A stretch of 64,000 bases of DNA, taken from the NCBI GenBank assembly GCA_958295735.1, contig OY282369.1, positions 2,270,983 through 2,334,982 of the forward strand, given 5' to 3'. Positions 9,068 to 17,820 of the stretch are shown in pieces. Within the stretch, counting starts at the first letter, position 1, and every line of letters starts with the position of its first letter. The notes below the pieces were generated by a model. The model saw only the letters and a list, made by a program, of their open reading frames with translations, made no database searches and was not told the origin of the DNA. The DNA comes from an uncultured Candidatus Cenarchaeum sp. (GTDB taxonomy: Archaea > Thermoproteota > Nitrososphaeria > Nitrososphaerales > Nitrosopumilaceae). The position numbers and the translations under genes are program-made.

Positions 9068-9868
9068 TCATTCTGTCTTGATTTCGAGACGTCGCACTAT
9101 TTCTATCCTCTCGTCCATGCCTTTTTCTTCGTCTATTTTCGTTGCTATGTACCGCGCATCGGGGTTGTTTTTTTCAAGCTGTATTGCAAGTGCGTAGTTG
9201 AGCGCTTTCTTGATCATGGGGGCGTAGTTTTTCATAAATCCTATTATGCTTGGATCAACCAATATGCAGTTTTGAGCTTTCACCTTGGTGTATAGATTGG
9301 GCATGTCTTTCGGTAAATGTTCCAAGACTTCGCGCATTGCCGATTTGATTACTTCTTTTCTAAACTCTGCCATCTTTTCGGATGCGAGGTGTTCGAGTGT
9401 TGGAGGCTTGTCGCGGCTGAGGCTCTCCATGACACGTCGGATGCGCTCGTTGCTTTCTATGACCTCGGATGTCATGTCGCGTATGGTACATATCATGTTT
9501 TCTTTTATAATTTTCGCTCTCTCGTCCCTGATGATCTTGACTATTTTAATATCTGCATCAGGGTTGCTTGCGTCGACCATTTTCTTCGGCGTGTGCCTCA
9601 TCCCGAACGCGATGTCCATGTCCCAGTAATACTTGGCAAGGCGTGCGGCCACAAAGTCAAGCGTTATTTTTATCTTGTCCCCTTCATTCTCTATCCAATC
9701 CTTTCCCACCAGGCCGTCGTCATCTCCATATTTGCCGATGTCTGTGAGAGAGCGCAGAAATACTATTTTGTACGTGCTTGCCATGCTGCCTTTTTTTAGG
9801 AAGTTGTTGAACATCACGCTGAAGTGCCAATTCGGATCGTCCTCAGCTCGGATCGCTTCTGTGGCCAT
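9068..9868 (-). CDS. Unknown 266-aa protein, first gene of the Dnd island
   Basis: I do not recognise the family with confidence. Residues 20-75 (NNFLKKGSMASTYKIVFLRS, then LDFVAARLAKYYWDM) recall the N-terminal region of some restriction-type HNH endonucleases, but no HNH, PD-(D/E)xK or zinc motif is visible in the remaining, largely helical and charged sequence. It may be a truncated nuclease, a regulator or a sensor. ATG 9868 has a TATA box 24-32 nt upstream, so the message is probably leaderless. It is the promoter-proximal gene of the island. Confidence 0.7.
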   Translation of the reverse strand: MATEAIRAEDDPNWHFSVMFNNFLKKGSMASTYKIVFLRSLTDIGKYGDDDGLVGKDWIENEGDKIKITLDFVAARLAKYYWDMDIAFGMRHTPKKMVDASNPDADIKIVKIIRDERAKIIKENMICTIRDMTSEVIESNERIRRVMESLSRDKPPTLEHLASEKMAEFRKEVIKSAMREVLEHLPKDMPNLYTKVKAQNCILVDPSIIGFMKNYAPMIKKALNYALAIQLEKNNPDARYIATKIDEEKGMDERIEIVRRLEIKTE

Positions 9869-9888
9869 GGTGTCGGCACCGAATGACG

Positions 9889-9899
9889 TGTTTTATAGA
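9889..9899 (-). promoter_or_regulatory. TATA box for the Dnd island
   Basis: Minus-strand ATCTATAAAAC, centred about 28 nt upstream of ATG 9868. It is the best promoter candidate for the 266-aa gene and possibly the whole upstream half of the island. Confidence 0.6.
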
Positions 9900-9917
9900 T
9901 TTTTCGGCGCGTGGCGT

Positions 9918-10009
9918 GTGTAGACTTACGTCCAAACCGAAACCGCGCCTAGCGGCAACAAACTACCCCCCGATCCCACGCCTAGATCACAATGGACGTA
10001 AGTCTACAC
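9918..10009. mobile_element. 92-bp palindromic MITE, complete, with 8-bp target duplication
   Basis: Perfect 17-bp terminal inverted repeats: GTGTAGACTTACGTCCA at 9918-9934 and its complement at 9993-10009. It is flanked by an exact 8-bp direct repeat CGTGGCGT (9910-9917 and 10010-10017). The interior (AAACCGAAACCGCGCCTAGC, then CGATCCCACGCCTAGATCAC) recurs in all other copies at 26571, 27562, 28535, 43063, 45161 and 57144. Non-coding. The parent transposase is not identified. Confidence 0.93.
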
Positions 10010-10017
10010 CGTGGCGT

Positions 10018-10804
10018 ATGGGGTCAGCCAGCCGCTCGCCCCCGCCGAGCGCAAATCTGGCTTGACGAAAGCGTTTTCGCGCCTGTGGCTAGCGAGTGGC
10101 TACTTCGTGCAGCACGGCTTCTTTGTGGGCGGTTGCTGATCTGCATGATCCGGGGGCACACTGCCACATCCACGGAGCTCACACATGGTCAATACCGGGC
10201 TTGGTGCACGATGTCACAAAAGGCCACGGGTGTGTTCTCGCCGGCAGCCGCCACGGCAACCGCGCTCTTTGTACGGCACAAACGATCCGTCACGAGGGAT
10301 GGTCCGTGCATCCTTGCCGCCGTTCACACAAAACTTCGCCTCGGGCCAAACTGTTGCCTGAACAGCACCACTCGGGGCGAAATTTTCGGCGGTCTCCGAT
10401 GTGGCTGCAGAACCGCGGTTAACCCGGGCGTGTGGTCGCCCGGATCCGGTCTCGGAAGCGATTCGCACTGGGCGATTTCTGGAAAGCCGTGGAGCCGACG
10501 ATCGCATGCTGGCGCTTGCGGACACGCCGAAGACTGCGTTCCGCCTCGGCGTCCCGTGCCTTGCCACACTGTGTATGTCGTCCGCCGTGACCGAAACGAC
10601 GATGCGCCGTAAGGGCGGCGCAGATGCCTGCGCCGGTAACCCCATGTTGCCGGGCAGTGCTGTTTGGCGCGCACCTGCCAGGCACCGGCGCCTAGTATGC
10701 GTTATTCTCGTAAGACATGCCGCCGACTGCGGGATGCTGGGGCGTGCTGGCTTGGCTCGCTTCCGAACAGGCGCACGCTGGGACGTGTGCGCTCCCCCCT
10801 CTTG
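10018..10804. other. Gene-free stretch
   Basis: No reading frame here has convincing protein character and I see no RNA gene. It marks the change from the AT-richer island to the high-GC genome and may hold decayed sequence. GCGTTTTCGCGCCTGTG near 10070 recurs near 31818. Confidence 0.4.
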
Positions 10805-11200
10805 TTACCTCCTCTCCTCCGCCTTCACCGACCACTTCTGGCGGCCGAACCTGGCCGCCTCGAACTCGACGTGCCCTATCACCTTCCCGCCCCTCTTAAC
10901 CATCCCGTACTCGGACCTCCTCACCCGGATCACCCTCTCGGCAGGCTTGTAGCCCCCCTCGATCACCCTCGCCTTGAACCTCTTGCTGGCCCTCGTGGTC
11001 AGGCTCCTCGCGCTGCCCGCGTCGCCCACCCACGAGAACATCTCGAACGAGCCGAAGTTCTCCGTCCTCAGCTCGTGGCCGTACAGCCTGGCCTCGAACT
11101 TGTAGCCGCGCCGCCTCGCCTGCTCGTTCATCCAGCCCACGACCTCCTCGCCCCGCCCGGCCTCCACGCCGAAGGACTCCGAGTCCCTCATGCCGCCCAT
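10805..11200 (-). CDS. Hypothetical protein, 131 aa
   Basis: Basic, soluble, with balanced composition (MRDSESFGVEAGRGEEVVGW, then RRRGYKFEARLYGHELRTEN, ending RQKWSVKAEERR), unlike the Pro/Ala/Arg-rich shadow frames around it. No family recognised; no membrane segment or signal. The start may be ATG 11200 or ATG 11191. Isolated from its neighbours and transcribed in the same direction as the large surface protein upstream of it. Confidence 0.6.
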   Translation of the reverse strand: MGGMRDSESFGVEAGRGEEVVGWMNEQARRRGYKFEARLYGHELRTENFGSFEMFSWVGDAGSARSLTTRASKRFKARVIEGGYKPAERVIRVRRSEYGMVKRGGKVIGHVEFEAARFGRQKWSVKAEERR

Positions 11201-11467
11201 CGCCGCCGGCGGGGGGCCGGCCGATCCTCATATTCCTTGCCCCGCGCGCGGGTCCGCCCGCCCCCGCGTTCTGGCGCGGAACGGCCGCGCCCGCGCTTTC
11301 GGGGCGGATCCTCCTGGCATCCTGCGGCATCTCGGCAAAACTGCTTTCGCGGGCGGGCGCGGGATGCGGGCCGGGATCGCCCCGACGGACCGCCGCGGTG
11401 GGGATGCGGGCCGGGATCGCGCTCCGTGATCGCCTCCGCGGGCTGGCCCGCGGGCCGCCGGGCCGGG
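11201..11467. other. Short gene-free spacer
   Basis: Contains a repeated GGGATGCGGGCCGGGATCGC motif near 11358 and 11400. Nothing else supported. Confidence 0.4.
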
Positions 11468-11896
11468 CTAGCAGTCCACATCGTACGTTATGGTCTGCGA
11501 TATGTATGCGGCATCGATCTCGGGCACTCCGGTCAGGTCCAGCCGGAAGTCGACGACCACGCTGCCGCCCGCCGGCGTCCCGCCCGGTATGGCGGTGTCC
11601 GCCGCCAGCGGCGCGAAGTCGGCCGGCCCGGGAGCGGCGCCGGCCGAGCCCACGGACATCTCCGTGAGCGAGAACGGCAGGGCGGCCCCCGGCGCGGGGC
11701 CTCCGCTCCCGTGCAGCGCCCAGTCCGAGGCGCCGACGAAGACCGCGGGCATCGGGGCGGTTCCCGTGTTCGTTATGGTCTGCCTCGCCGCCCCGCTCGT
11801 CCGTCCCGGGAACAGGGAGGGCAGGGCGAGGGACGACTTTTCCAGCGCCATCCCGCACGTGTCGATGCCGCGGAGCAGTTCCGGGGCCCGCTCTCA
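11468..11896 (-). pseudogene. C-terminal 140 residues of the giant lipoprotein, beyond an in-frame TGA
   Basis: Directly in frame with the gene ending at 11894. After TGA the frame reads ERAPELLRGIDTCGMALEKS and continues to TYDVDC. The paralogue ending at 56839 has the matching stretch EWERAPDLLRGLDACGIDLE without a stop; its Trp (TGG) corresponds to the TGA here. The domain contains TITNTGTAPMPAVFVGASDW and GGTPAGGSVVVDFRLDLTGV. So the last domain is lost to a single nonsense change, or is made by readthrough. Confidence 0.85.
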
Positions 11897-14800
11897 CCCC
11901 GCCGCCGTGTGGGAGACCGACCATACGCCGTACGTCACGGGCAGCCGCAGGTCGCCGTTCCGGTCAACACCCGTGCGGCCGAGCGGGCCGCCGTCGAGGG
12001 CGGCCGCCCTCGCCGCGTGGCCCCGCACCTCCGACGGATCGCCCCCTGCCGACGCCAGGGCCCTGCCGAGCATGCGCGCGGCCTCGTACGCGGCGTACGC
12101 CGGCGTGGCCGAGCCGGCGGGCCCCCGCACGCCCGCGGCGCCGTCGATGTAGTCCGTCATGCCGTTCCGCTCCACGGCGAACTGCACCGCGGACAGCCGC
12201 ACGTCCCTGGCCAGCCGCACGGCCGCCGCATCCGATATTACGAGGGGGGACGCGGCCACCCCGTCGCCCGTGCCCGCCCCCGCGCCGCCCGCCGCGAACC
12301 ACGCCGACCTGTCCCGCACGGGGCTGCCCGCGCTGACGTTCCCGGCGATGGCCGCCAGCTCCGAGCCCGAGCCCGCGTATACCACGGCCACGTTCCTGCC
12401 GGTCCCGCTCCCCGCGGCCGCCATGACGGCGGCTTCTATGGCCCCGACGCTTCCCGCCCCTCCCCCGCCCCTGAACTCGACGGGCCGGCCTACCGGTATG
12501 CCGAGCGGCGCCAGGTCGGACGCCAGCGGCCCCAGCAGGCCGTACGACCTGTCGGGGCTGCCGCTGGCCCCCGGTTGCCCCTCCTGCGCCTGCTCCAGGT
12601 AGGCCAGCAGGCCGCTCCCCGGAGCCGAGGCGCCGCCGTACAGGTCGGACTGCACCACGGGCACCACCGCATCGAAACCGCCCCGCGCTATCCCGTGGGC
12701 GAGGGCCTTGGCCAAATGCGCCGCGCCCGGCTCCAGCCTGTACACGCCGTCCCCCCCGGCGGCCAGCGAGCGCGCCGCCGAGGAGTGCGACACCATTGTA
12801 ATCCCGTTGGCCGCCGCGTACCCGGCCATGCCGTGCAGCGCGGCGTCGGAGGCCGGGCCCACGTACAAGACGGGCCCCTGCCCGCCGTCGTGCGCGCCGC
12901 GCAGCGCCGCCTCGGCTCCCGCCCCTGACGCGCCGGCCGGCGCGTTGTACTTGGAGACGCTGACGTAGAACGGGTAGCCCCGCTCCGCCGACAGGGCGTT
13001 GAAGGCGGCGGCCCCCAGCCGCGCCGCCTCCGCGGAGGGGTCGCCGGGGCCGCTAGCGAACGCGCCTATGCGCACGTGCTGCTTGCCGTCGGGCCGGCCT
13101 CCCGGCGCATCCGCGGTCTTGGGGCCGGGGTTCGCGAGCGGGTTCCCGAACTGGTCGGTGACGCCGCCTGACAGGTCGAACTCCACGGCAGGGCTGGCGG
13201 AGGCGGCCGCGCCGGCGCCGGCGTTCCACGAGACCACCACGTTCCTCCCGAACGCGGCCGCCCCGGAGGCGGCGCCGCGGTTGCCTTCCACCACGGTGCC
13301 GCCCACCGTGATGTTGGAATAGTGGGCCGGGACGGTCAGCACCGGCTCGTCGTAAACGACCGTGACGGAGCTGCCGTTCATGACGAAGGCACGCGCGAAG
13401 GACGGGGCGCCGGCATCGGGGGCCACGGCGAGGGGGGCATGCTCCCGCTCGTACCCCGAGCGGCCGTTGGAGGCGAAGCCGGCCGGCAGCGCCACGGTGG
13501 TGCGTAGGGGATCGGCGTACTCTTGGGCGCCTAGCGCCGCCCGCTTCTGGTCCGACACGAGCAACCCGAAGGTCATGTCCCCCGCCCGGCCGGATTCTGC
13601 CGACACCACGTCGCCGGCGGACAGGACCACGGTGGCGGCCTTTCCGGCGCCGCCGCTGCCGCGAACCTCGATGCCTCCGGGGAACGACCTCATGTCCGGT
13701 ACTGCTGCCGCCTCGTCGAACGTGAGGGTGAGCCGCCCCCCGCCGCCGGCCGGCGCCAGGTTGAACGAGGCCGCGACGAGGCGCGGGGGCGAGGGATCCT
13801 GCACGTACGCGAGCGGGACCGCCGGCTGGTTCCCCGCGTACGGCCTGCCGTCCATGTCGGACACGAAGCCGCCGGGCAGCGAAACGGCGGCGGAACCCAG
13901 GTCCGCCCCGTTGAGCTGCACCCGCTTGGCGCCTGACACGTCCAGCGCGAACGCCCTGCCCCCCGTACGGCCCGACGCGATCGATGGGACGTCCCCGGCG
14001 GACAGGGCGACCGCCCCGCCGTCGCCCCGTACTGTGATCTCTCCCTCGAACGACCACACGTCCGGCGCGGCCGCCGCCCCGTCGAACGTGAGGGTGAGCC
14101 TGCCGTTGGCGCCTGCCGTCAGGTCGAGGGCGGCGGATTCGAGCAGGAGGGCCGAGGAGGCCTCGCGCGTTATTGAGAATCGCGCTGCCGGCTGGTTGCC
14201 GTTGCCTGCCGCATCCCGCGCCGCGTTCGCGGGTATGTCGACCAGTATTGTCCCGTCGGACGTCGGCGTGACGCCGAACGCGTACGTGGCGTTCCCGCCC
14301 GAAAAGTTGGCCGCGCCGCCGTGGGAGGCGCTGCCCGAAAGGACGACGTCCCCGGCTTCGAACCCGGTGACGTTTTCTCCAAAATCTACCGTGAACTCGA
14401 TCGTCGCGGCGTCGGTCGGGCTGTCGTGTGCGGCGGCAACGGTCGGGGCCGGCCGGGTCCTGTCTATGCCGATGCGCGCCGTACCGGATGCCTCGTTCGC
14501 GTTTCCGGCCCTGTCCAGCACGCGGCCCGCGGTCATGTTTACGGCAAGCGTCTGCCCGTCGGCCGGATCCGCCACGTCGAACGCGTACGCGGCATCAAAT
14601 ACTTGGACGCGGTTGTTCTCCGTGTCGGCCACGTATATCCTGCCCGAGCCGTCGACCGCCACTCCGTGTGGGGCGCGGAACTGGCCGTCGCCCGAGCCAT
14701 CTTCGCCGATCGTTGCGCCGTGCGTCCCGTCCGGATCGAACACCTGTACGCGGTGGTTGAACGCGTCGGCCACGTATATCCTGCCCGATCCGTCGACCGC

Positions 14801-16567
14801 CACGCCGGCTGGATTGCTGAATCGGCCGTCGCCCGAGCCCTCGCCGCCGAAGGTAACATTGTGCGTCCCGTCCGGATCGAACACCTGTACGCGGCTGTTG
14901 CCCGCGTCGGCCACGTATATCCTGCCCGATCCGTCGACCGCCACGCTTCCCGGATTTCTGAACTGGCCGTCTCCCGAGCCCTCGCCGCCGATCGTCGCGT
15001 TGTGCGTCCCGTCCGGATCGAACACATGGACGCGGTCGTTGCCGCTGTCGGCCACGTATATCCTGCCCGATCCGTCGACCGCCACGCTTCCCGGATTTCT
15101 GAACTGGCCGTCTCCCGAGCCCTCGCCGCCGAAGGTAACATTGTGCGTCCCGTCCGGATCGAACACCTGTACGCGGTGGTTGAACGCGTCGGCCACGTAT
15201 ATCCTGCCCGATCCGTCGACCGCCACGCCTACCGGATATTTGAACTGGCCGTCGCCCGAGCCTTCGCCGCCGAAGGTGGCGCTGTATGTCCAGTTGGGAT
15301 TGATGACCTGTACGCGGCTGTTGCCCGCGTCGGCCACGTACACGCGGCCCGGGCCGTCTACCGCCACGCCTCTTGGATGGCTGAATCTGCCGCCGCCCGC
15401 GTTTTCGTCGCCGATCGTGCCGTTGTGCGTCCCGTCGGGATCGAACACCTGGACGCGGTGGTTCCATGTGTCGGCCACGTACACGCGGCCCGGGCCGCCC
15501 ACCGCCACGCCGTAAGGCATGTCGAACTGGCCGTCGCCCGAGCCCTCTTCGCCGATCGTCGCGTTGTGCGTCCCGTCCGGATTGAAGACTTGGACGCGGT
15601 CGTTGTCGATGTCAGTCACGTACACGCGGCCCGGGCCGTCTACTGCCACTCCGTTTGGAGATCTGAACTGGCCGTCGCCCGAGCCCTCTTCGCCGAAGGT
15701 AACATTGTGCGTCCCGTCCGGATCGAACACCTGTACGCGGCTGTTGCCCACGTCGGCCACGTATATCCTGCCCGATCCGCCGACCGCCACGCCGTAAGGC
15801 AGGTCGAACTGGCCGTCGCCCGAGCCCTCTTCGCCGATCGTCGCGTTGTGCGTCCCGTCCGGATCGAACACCTGGACGCGGTCGTTGCCGCCGTCTGCCA
15901 CGTACACGCGTCCCGATCCGTCGACCGCCACGCCTACCGGAGATTTGAACTGTCCGTCGCCCGAGCCCTCTTCGCCGATCGTCGCGTTGTGCGTCCCGTC
16001 CGGATCGAACACCTGGACGCGGTCGTTGCCGCCGTCTGCCACGTACACGCGTCCCGATCCGTCGACCGCCACGCCTACCGGAGATTTGAACTGTCCGTCG
16101 CCCGAGCCCTCGCCGCCGAAGGTAACATTGTGCGTCCCGTCCGGATCGAACACCTGTACGCGGTGGTTGAACGTGTCGGCCACGTATATCCTGCCCGATC
16201 CGCCGACCGCCACGCCTACCGGATATTTGAACTGGCCGTCGTCCGAACTCCCGCCGCCTAGGGTGGCGTTGTGCTGCGGCGCCAGGCGCAGGTTCTGCAC
16301 CGTTCCCGAGGAGACGCTGATGTCGGCCGCGTCCAGGGTTGAGGCGTTTACGGTCCCGCTGAATTTCACGGTGAACGGCACGGATGTCAGGTTGGTGGGG
16401 GAGGCCGCGCCGCTTGAGATCTCGACGGCCAGCTGGTGGCCGTCCGCGTGCGCGTGCGGCGGCGCGGCGCAACAACCGGAAAGGAAGGCCGCGGACAAGA
16501 TCAAGATCGCGGCGAACGGCGCCCGGCGCCGGGATGCGGAAATCTGCGGTATTTTCGCTAGCGGCAC
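11894..16567 (-). CDS. Giant NHL / Ig-like / periplasmic-binding surface lipoprotein
   Basis: About 1557 aa to the TGA. GTG 16567 gives a short basic N-terminus, a hydrophobic segment and lipobox LSGC (AAILILSAAFLSGCC), as in the paralogue at 45581; a longer frame upstream to 17164 is low-complexity and unlikely. Order: a short Ig-like segment (residues 35-90); about 12 NHL-type repeats of about 46 residues (GVAVDGSGRIYVADTFNHRV, then QVFDPDGTHN), expected to form a beta-propeller; Ig-like domains (RPAPTVAAAHDSPTDAATIE); strand-rich repeats (AFVMNGSSVTVVYDEPVL); then a type-1 periplasmic-binding-like domain (VRIGAFASGPGDPSAEAARL to YAAYEAARMLGRAL). Likely anchored outside the cell and binding a ligand or polymer; function inferred. 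It stops early relative to its paralogue. Confidence 0.85.
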   Translation of the reverse strand: MPLAKIPQISASRRRAPFAAILILSAAFLSGCCAAPPHAHADGHQLAVEISSGAASPTNLTSVPFTVKFSGTVNASTLDAADISVSSGTVQNLRLAPQHNATLGGGSSDDGQFKYPVGVAVGGSGRIYVADTFNHRVQVFDPDGTHNVTFGGEGSGDGQFKSPVGVAVDGSGRVYVADGGNDRVQVFDPDGTHNATIGEEGSGDGQFKSPVGVAVDGSGRVYVADGGNDRVQVFDPDGTHNATIGEEGSGDGQFDLPYGVAVGGSGRIYVADVGNSRVQVFDPDGTHNVTFGEEGSGDGQFRSPNGVAVDGPGRVYVTDIDNDRVQVFNPDGTHNATIGEEGSGDGQFDMPYGVAVGGPGRVYVADTWNHRVQVFDPDGTHNGTIGDENAGGGRFSHPRGVAVDGPGRVYVADAGNSRVQVINPNWTYSATFGGEGSGDGQFKYPVGVAVDGSGRIYVADAFNHRVQVFDPDGTHNVTFGGEGSGDGQFRNPGSVAVDGSGRIYVADSGNDRVHVFDPDGTHNATIGGEGSGDGQFRNPGSVAVDGSGRIYVADAGNSRVQVFDPDGTHNVTFGGEGSGDGRFSNPAGVAVDGSGRIYVADAFNHRVQVFDPDGTHGATIGEDGSGDGQFRAPHGVAVDGSGRIYVADTENNRVQVFDAAYAFDVADPADGQTLAVNMTAGRVLDRAGNANEASGTARIGIDRTRPAPTVAAAHDSPTDAATIEFTVDFGENVTGFEAGDVVLSGSASHGGAANFSGGNATYAFGVTPTSDGTILVDIPANAARDAAGNGNQPAARFSITREASSALLLESAALDLTAGANGRLTLTFDGAAAAPDVWSFEGEITVRGDGGAVALSAGDVPSIASGRTGGRAFALDVSGAKRVQLNGADLGSAAVSLPGGFVSDMDGRPYAGNQPAVPLAYVQDPSPPRLVAASFNLAPAGGGGRLTLTFDEAAAVPDMRSFPGGIEVRGSGGAGKAATVVLSAGDVVSAESGRAGDMTFGLLVSDQKRAALGAQEYADPLRTTVALPAGFASNGRSGYEREHAPLAVAPDAGAPSFARAFVMNGSSVTVVYDEPVLTVPAHYSNITVGGTVVEGNRGAASGAAAFGRNVVVSWNAGAGAAASASPAVEFDLSGGVTDQFGNPLANPGPKTADAPGGRPDGKQHVRIGAFASGPGDPSAEAARLGAAAFNALSAERGYPFYVSVSKYNAPAGASGAGAEAALRGAHDGGQGPVLYVGPASDAALHGMAGYAAANGITMVSHSSAARSLAAGGDGVYRLEPGAAHLAKALAHGIARGGFDAVVPVVQSDLYGGASAPGSGLLAYLEQAQEGQPGASGSPDRSYGLLGPLASDLAPLGIPVGRPVEFRGGGGAGSVGAIEAAVMAAAGSGTGRNVAVVYAGSGSELAAIAGNVSAGSPVRDRSAWFAAGGAGAGTGDGVAASPLVISDAAAVRLARDVRLSAVQFAVERNGMTDYIDGAAGVRGPAGSATPAYAAYEAARMLGRALASAGGDPSEVRGHAARAAALDGGPLGRTGVDRNGDLRLPVTYGVWSVSHTAAG
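14600..16270. repeat. NHL-repeat coding array (~138-141 bp units, about 12)
   Basis: Units encode GSGDGQF..P.GVAVDGSGR.YVAD..N.RVQVFDPDGTHN. Neighbouring units differ by few bases (15846-15985 and 15966-16105 are nearly identical), showing recent tandem duplication inside the gene. Confidence 0.85.
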
Positions 16568-17174
16568 GAACGCGCGATTTTTCCAGCCGCCCCGTCCGGA
16601 CCCGAAACCGTTTCCGCCCCGGGGCTGCTCCCGATTTTGCCCGCCGGCACCGCCCTCGGCGGCGGCGCCGCCCGCGCGCCCGCGCCCAGAGGCGCCGCCG
16701 GCGCCGCGTCTTTTGCAGTCCCGCGCGCCGGCAATCCCGGCGCGCGCGGGGGCATCCTGGGTGCTAGTGCCTTGTCCGCCGTTTCCGGATTCCCAGCCCA
16801 GCGGCATGCGCGCCCGCCGTGCCGCGGATAGATAAACCCGCCCCGCCTGGCGGTTGATGCTCGAGCCAAAACCGGCTCCTCCCAAGGATCGCGCCGCCGT
16901 CCCCCGCACCGCTTTGCCGCCCCCCGCATCTCCTACGGGATGCACAATGGCCTCGCATCCCGCCGTCCCGCCCGCCGCCGATCTCCGCTTCGGCCCGGGG
17001 CATCCTGCGCGCGCTGGTGCCCCGGGGCCGCTCCGGCCCGCCGTCCCGCCGGTCCCGATCGGGATGAATGGGTTCCGGCGGCATCGCGGCGCGCCGAACC
17101 GCGCCCCGGGCGCGCCCCGAGCGCGGCCTTCCTCCGATCTAGCGGAAGGGCGTTCCGCCCGCAAAGCCGTGTTA
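16568..17174. other. High-GC spacer without a supported gene
   Basis: Long open frames exist on both strands but all are Ala/Arg/Pro/Gly-rich. An in-frame extension of the lipoprotein is rejected because it would bury the signal peptide about 200 residues in. No RNA gene seen. Confidence 0.45.
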
Positions 17175-17186
17175 GACTAAAATAGC
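17175..17186 (+). promoter_or_regulatory. TATA box for zinc-finger gene
   Basis: GACTAAAATAGC about 27-38 nt before ATG 17213, within an otherwise GC-rich spacer; fits a leaderless archaeal promoter. Confidence 0.55.
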
Positions 17187-17212
17187 AACCGGCCCCAGCG
17201 GGCGCCGGGGCG

Positions 17213-17593
17213 ATGGCCGGGATGATCACCGTGGACTGCAGGGACGTCGAGCAGATAAAGCACGATCTGCTCGTGTACGTCTCGGACAACGTGGCGGCCA
17301 TCCCCGCGGTGAAGCTCCACGAGTTCGTCCTCTCGCCGATCGGGGAAGAGGACATCGACCAGTCGGTGGTGGTGGCGGCCATAAAGGAGTTCCTCGAGTC
17401 TATAGGCGAGGCGCGGAACTTCGCCGTCGTGTCAGCCGGCGAGTCCGTGTCCATACGGTCGGTCTCCGGGAAGCAGCTGGACAGGAACCCCGCGGGGCGG
17501 CAGCCCGGCTCCATGTTCGCCTGCCCGCACTGCGGCTTCGTGACGCGGTACGAGGTGGAGTACAACCAGCACAAGGTCATACACTACTTTTGA
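17213..17593 (+). CDS. Small protein with C-terminal C2H2 zinc finger
   Basis: 126 aa. The N-terminal two thirds is an acidic alpha/beta domain (MITVDCRDVEQIKHDLLVYV, then LHEFVLSPIGEEDIDQSVVV). The C-terminus has CPHCGFVTRYEVEYNQHKVI-H, a CxxC...HxxxH finger ending two residues before the stop. It resembles small zinc-finger proteins conserved in Thaumarchaeota (from memory). Role unknown; nucleic-acid or protein binding is plausible. ATG 17213 fits the TATA box; ATG 17222 is the alternative. Confidence 0.8.
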   Translation: MAGMITVDCRDVEQIKHDLLVYVSDNVAAIPAVKLHEFVLSPIGEEDIDQSVVVAAIKEFLESIGEARNFAVVSAGESVSIRSVSGKQLDRNPAGRQPGSMFACPHCGFVTRYEVEYNQHKVIHYF

Positions 17594-17684
17594 AGGCGGC
17601 GGGCCGGCCGGATGCCCGCGCGGGGCGCCTCCCGCATGCCGGCCGGATGCCCGCGCCGGAAGGGCGGGAAACCGGAGCCACGGA

Positions 17685-17760
17685 GCCACGGCGCGATCCG
17701 CATCGCGGGAAGGGCGGGGCCCCGGAGCCACGGCGCGATCCGCATCGCGGGAAGGGCGGC
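17685..17760. repeat. Two-copy direct repeat in spacer
   Basis: GGAGCCACGGCGCGATCCGC and the following CATCGCGGGAAGGGCGG occur twice in a row, about 41 bp apart. Non-coding. Confidence 0.6.
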
Positions 17761-17788
17761 GGTTGAGGCCCCCCCGCCCCGAGTCCAA

Positions 17789-17800
17789 CGTTTTTTATTG
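17789..17800 (+). promoter_or_regulatory. TATA box for the dsbA-like gene
   Basis: CGTTTTTTATTG, 21-32 nt upstream of GTG 17821, with no room for a Shine-Dalgarno; leaderless start inferred. Confidence 0.6.
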
Positions 17801-17820
17801 CGCGCGCGCGGGGGCTGCGC

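Noticed and set aside
10018-10700. Protein genes in the 10-10.7 kb gap
   Set aside because: Several overlapping frames of similar length on both strands, none with plausible composition or recognisable motifs.
16568-17164. N-terminal extension of the giant lipoprotein
   Set aside because: In frame but Gly/Arg/Ala-only; it would place the lipobox about 200 residues into the protein, while the paralogue starts right before it.
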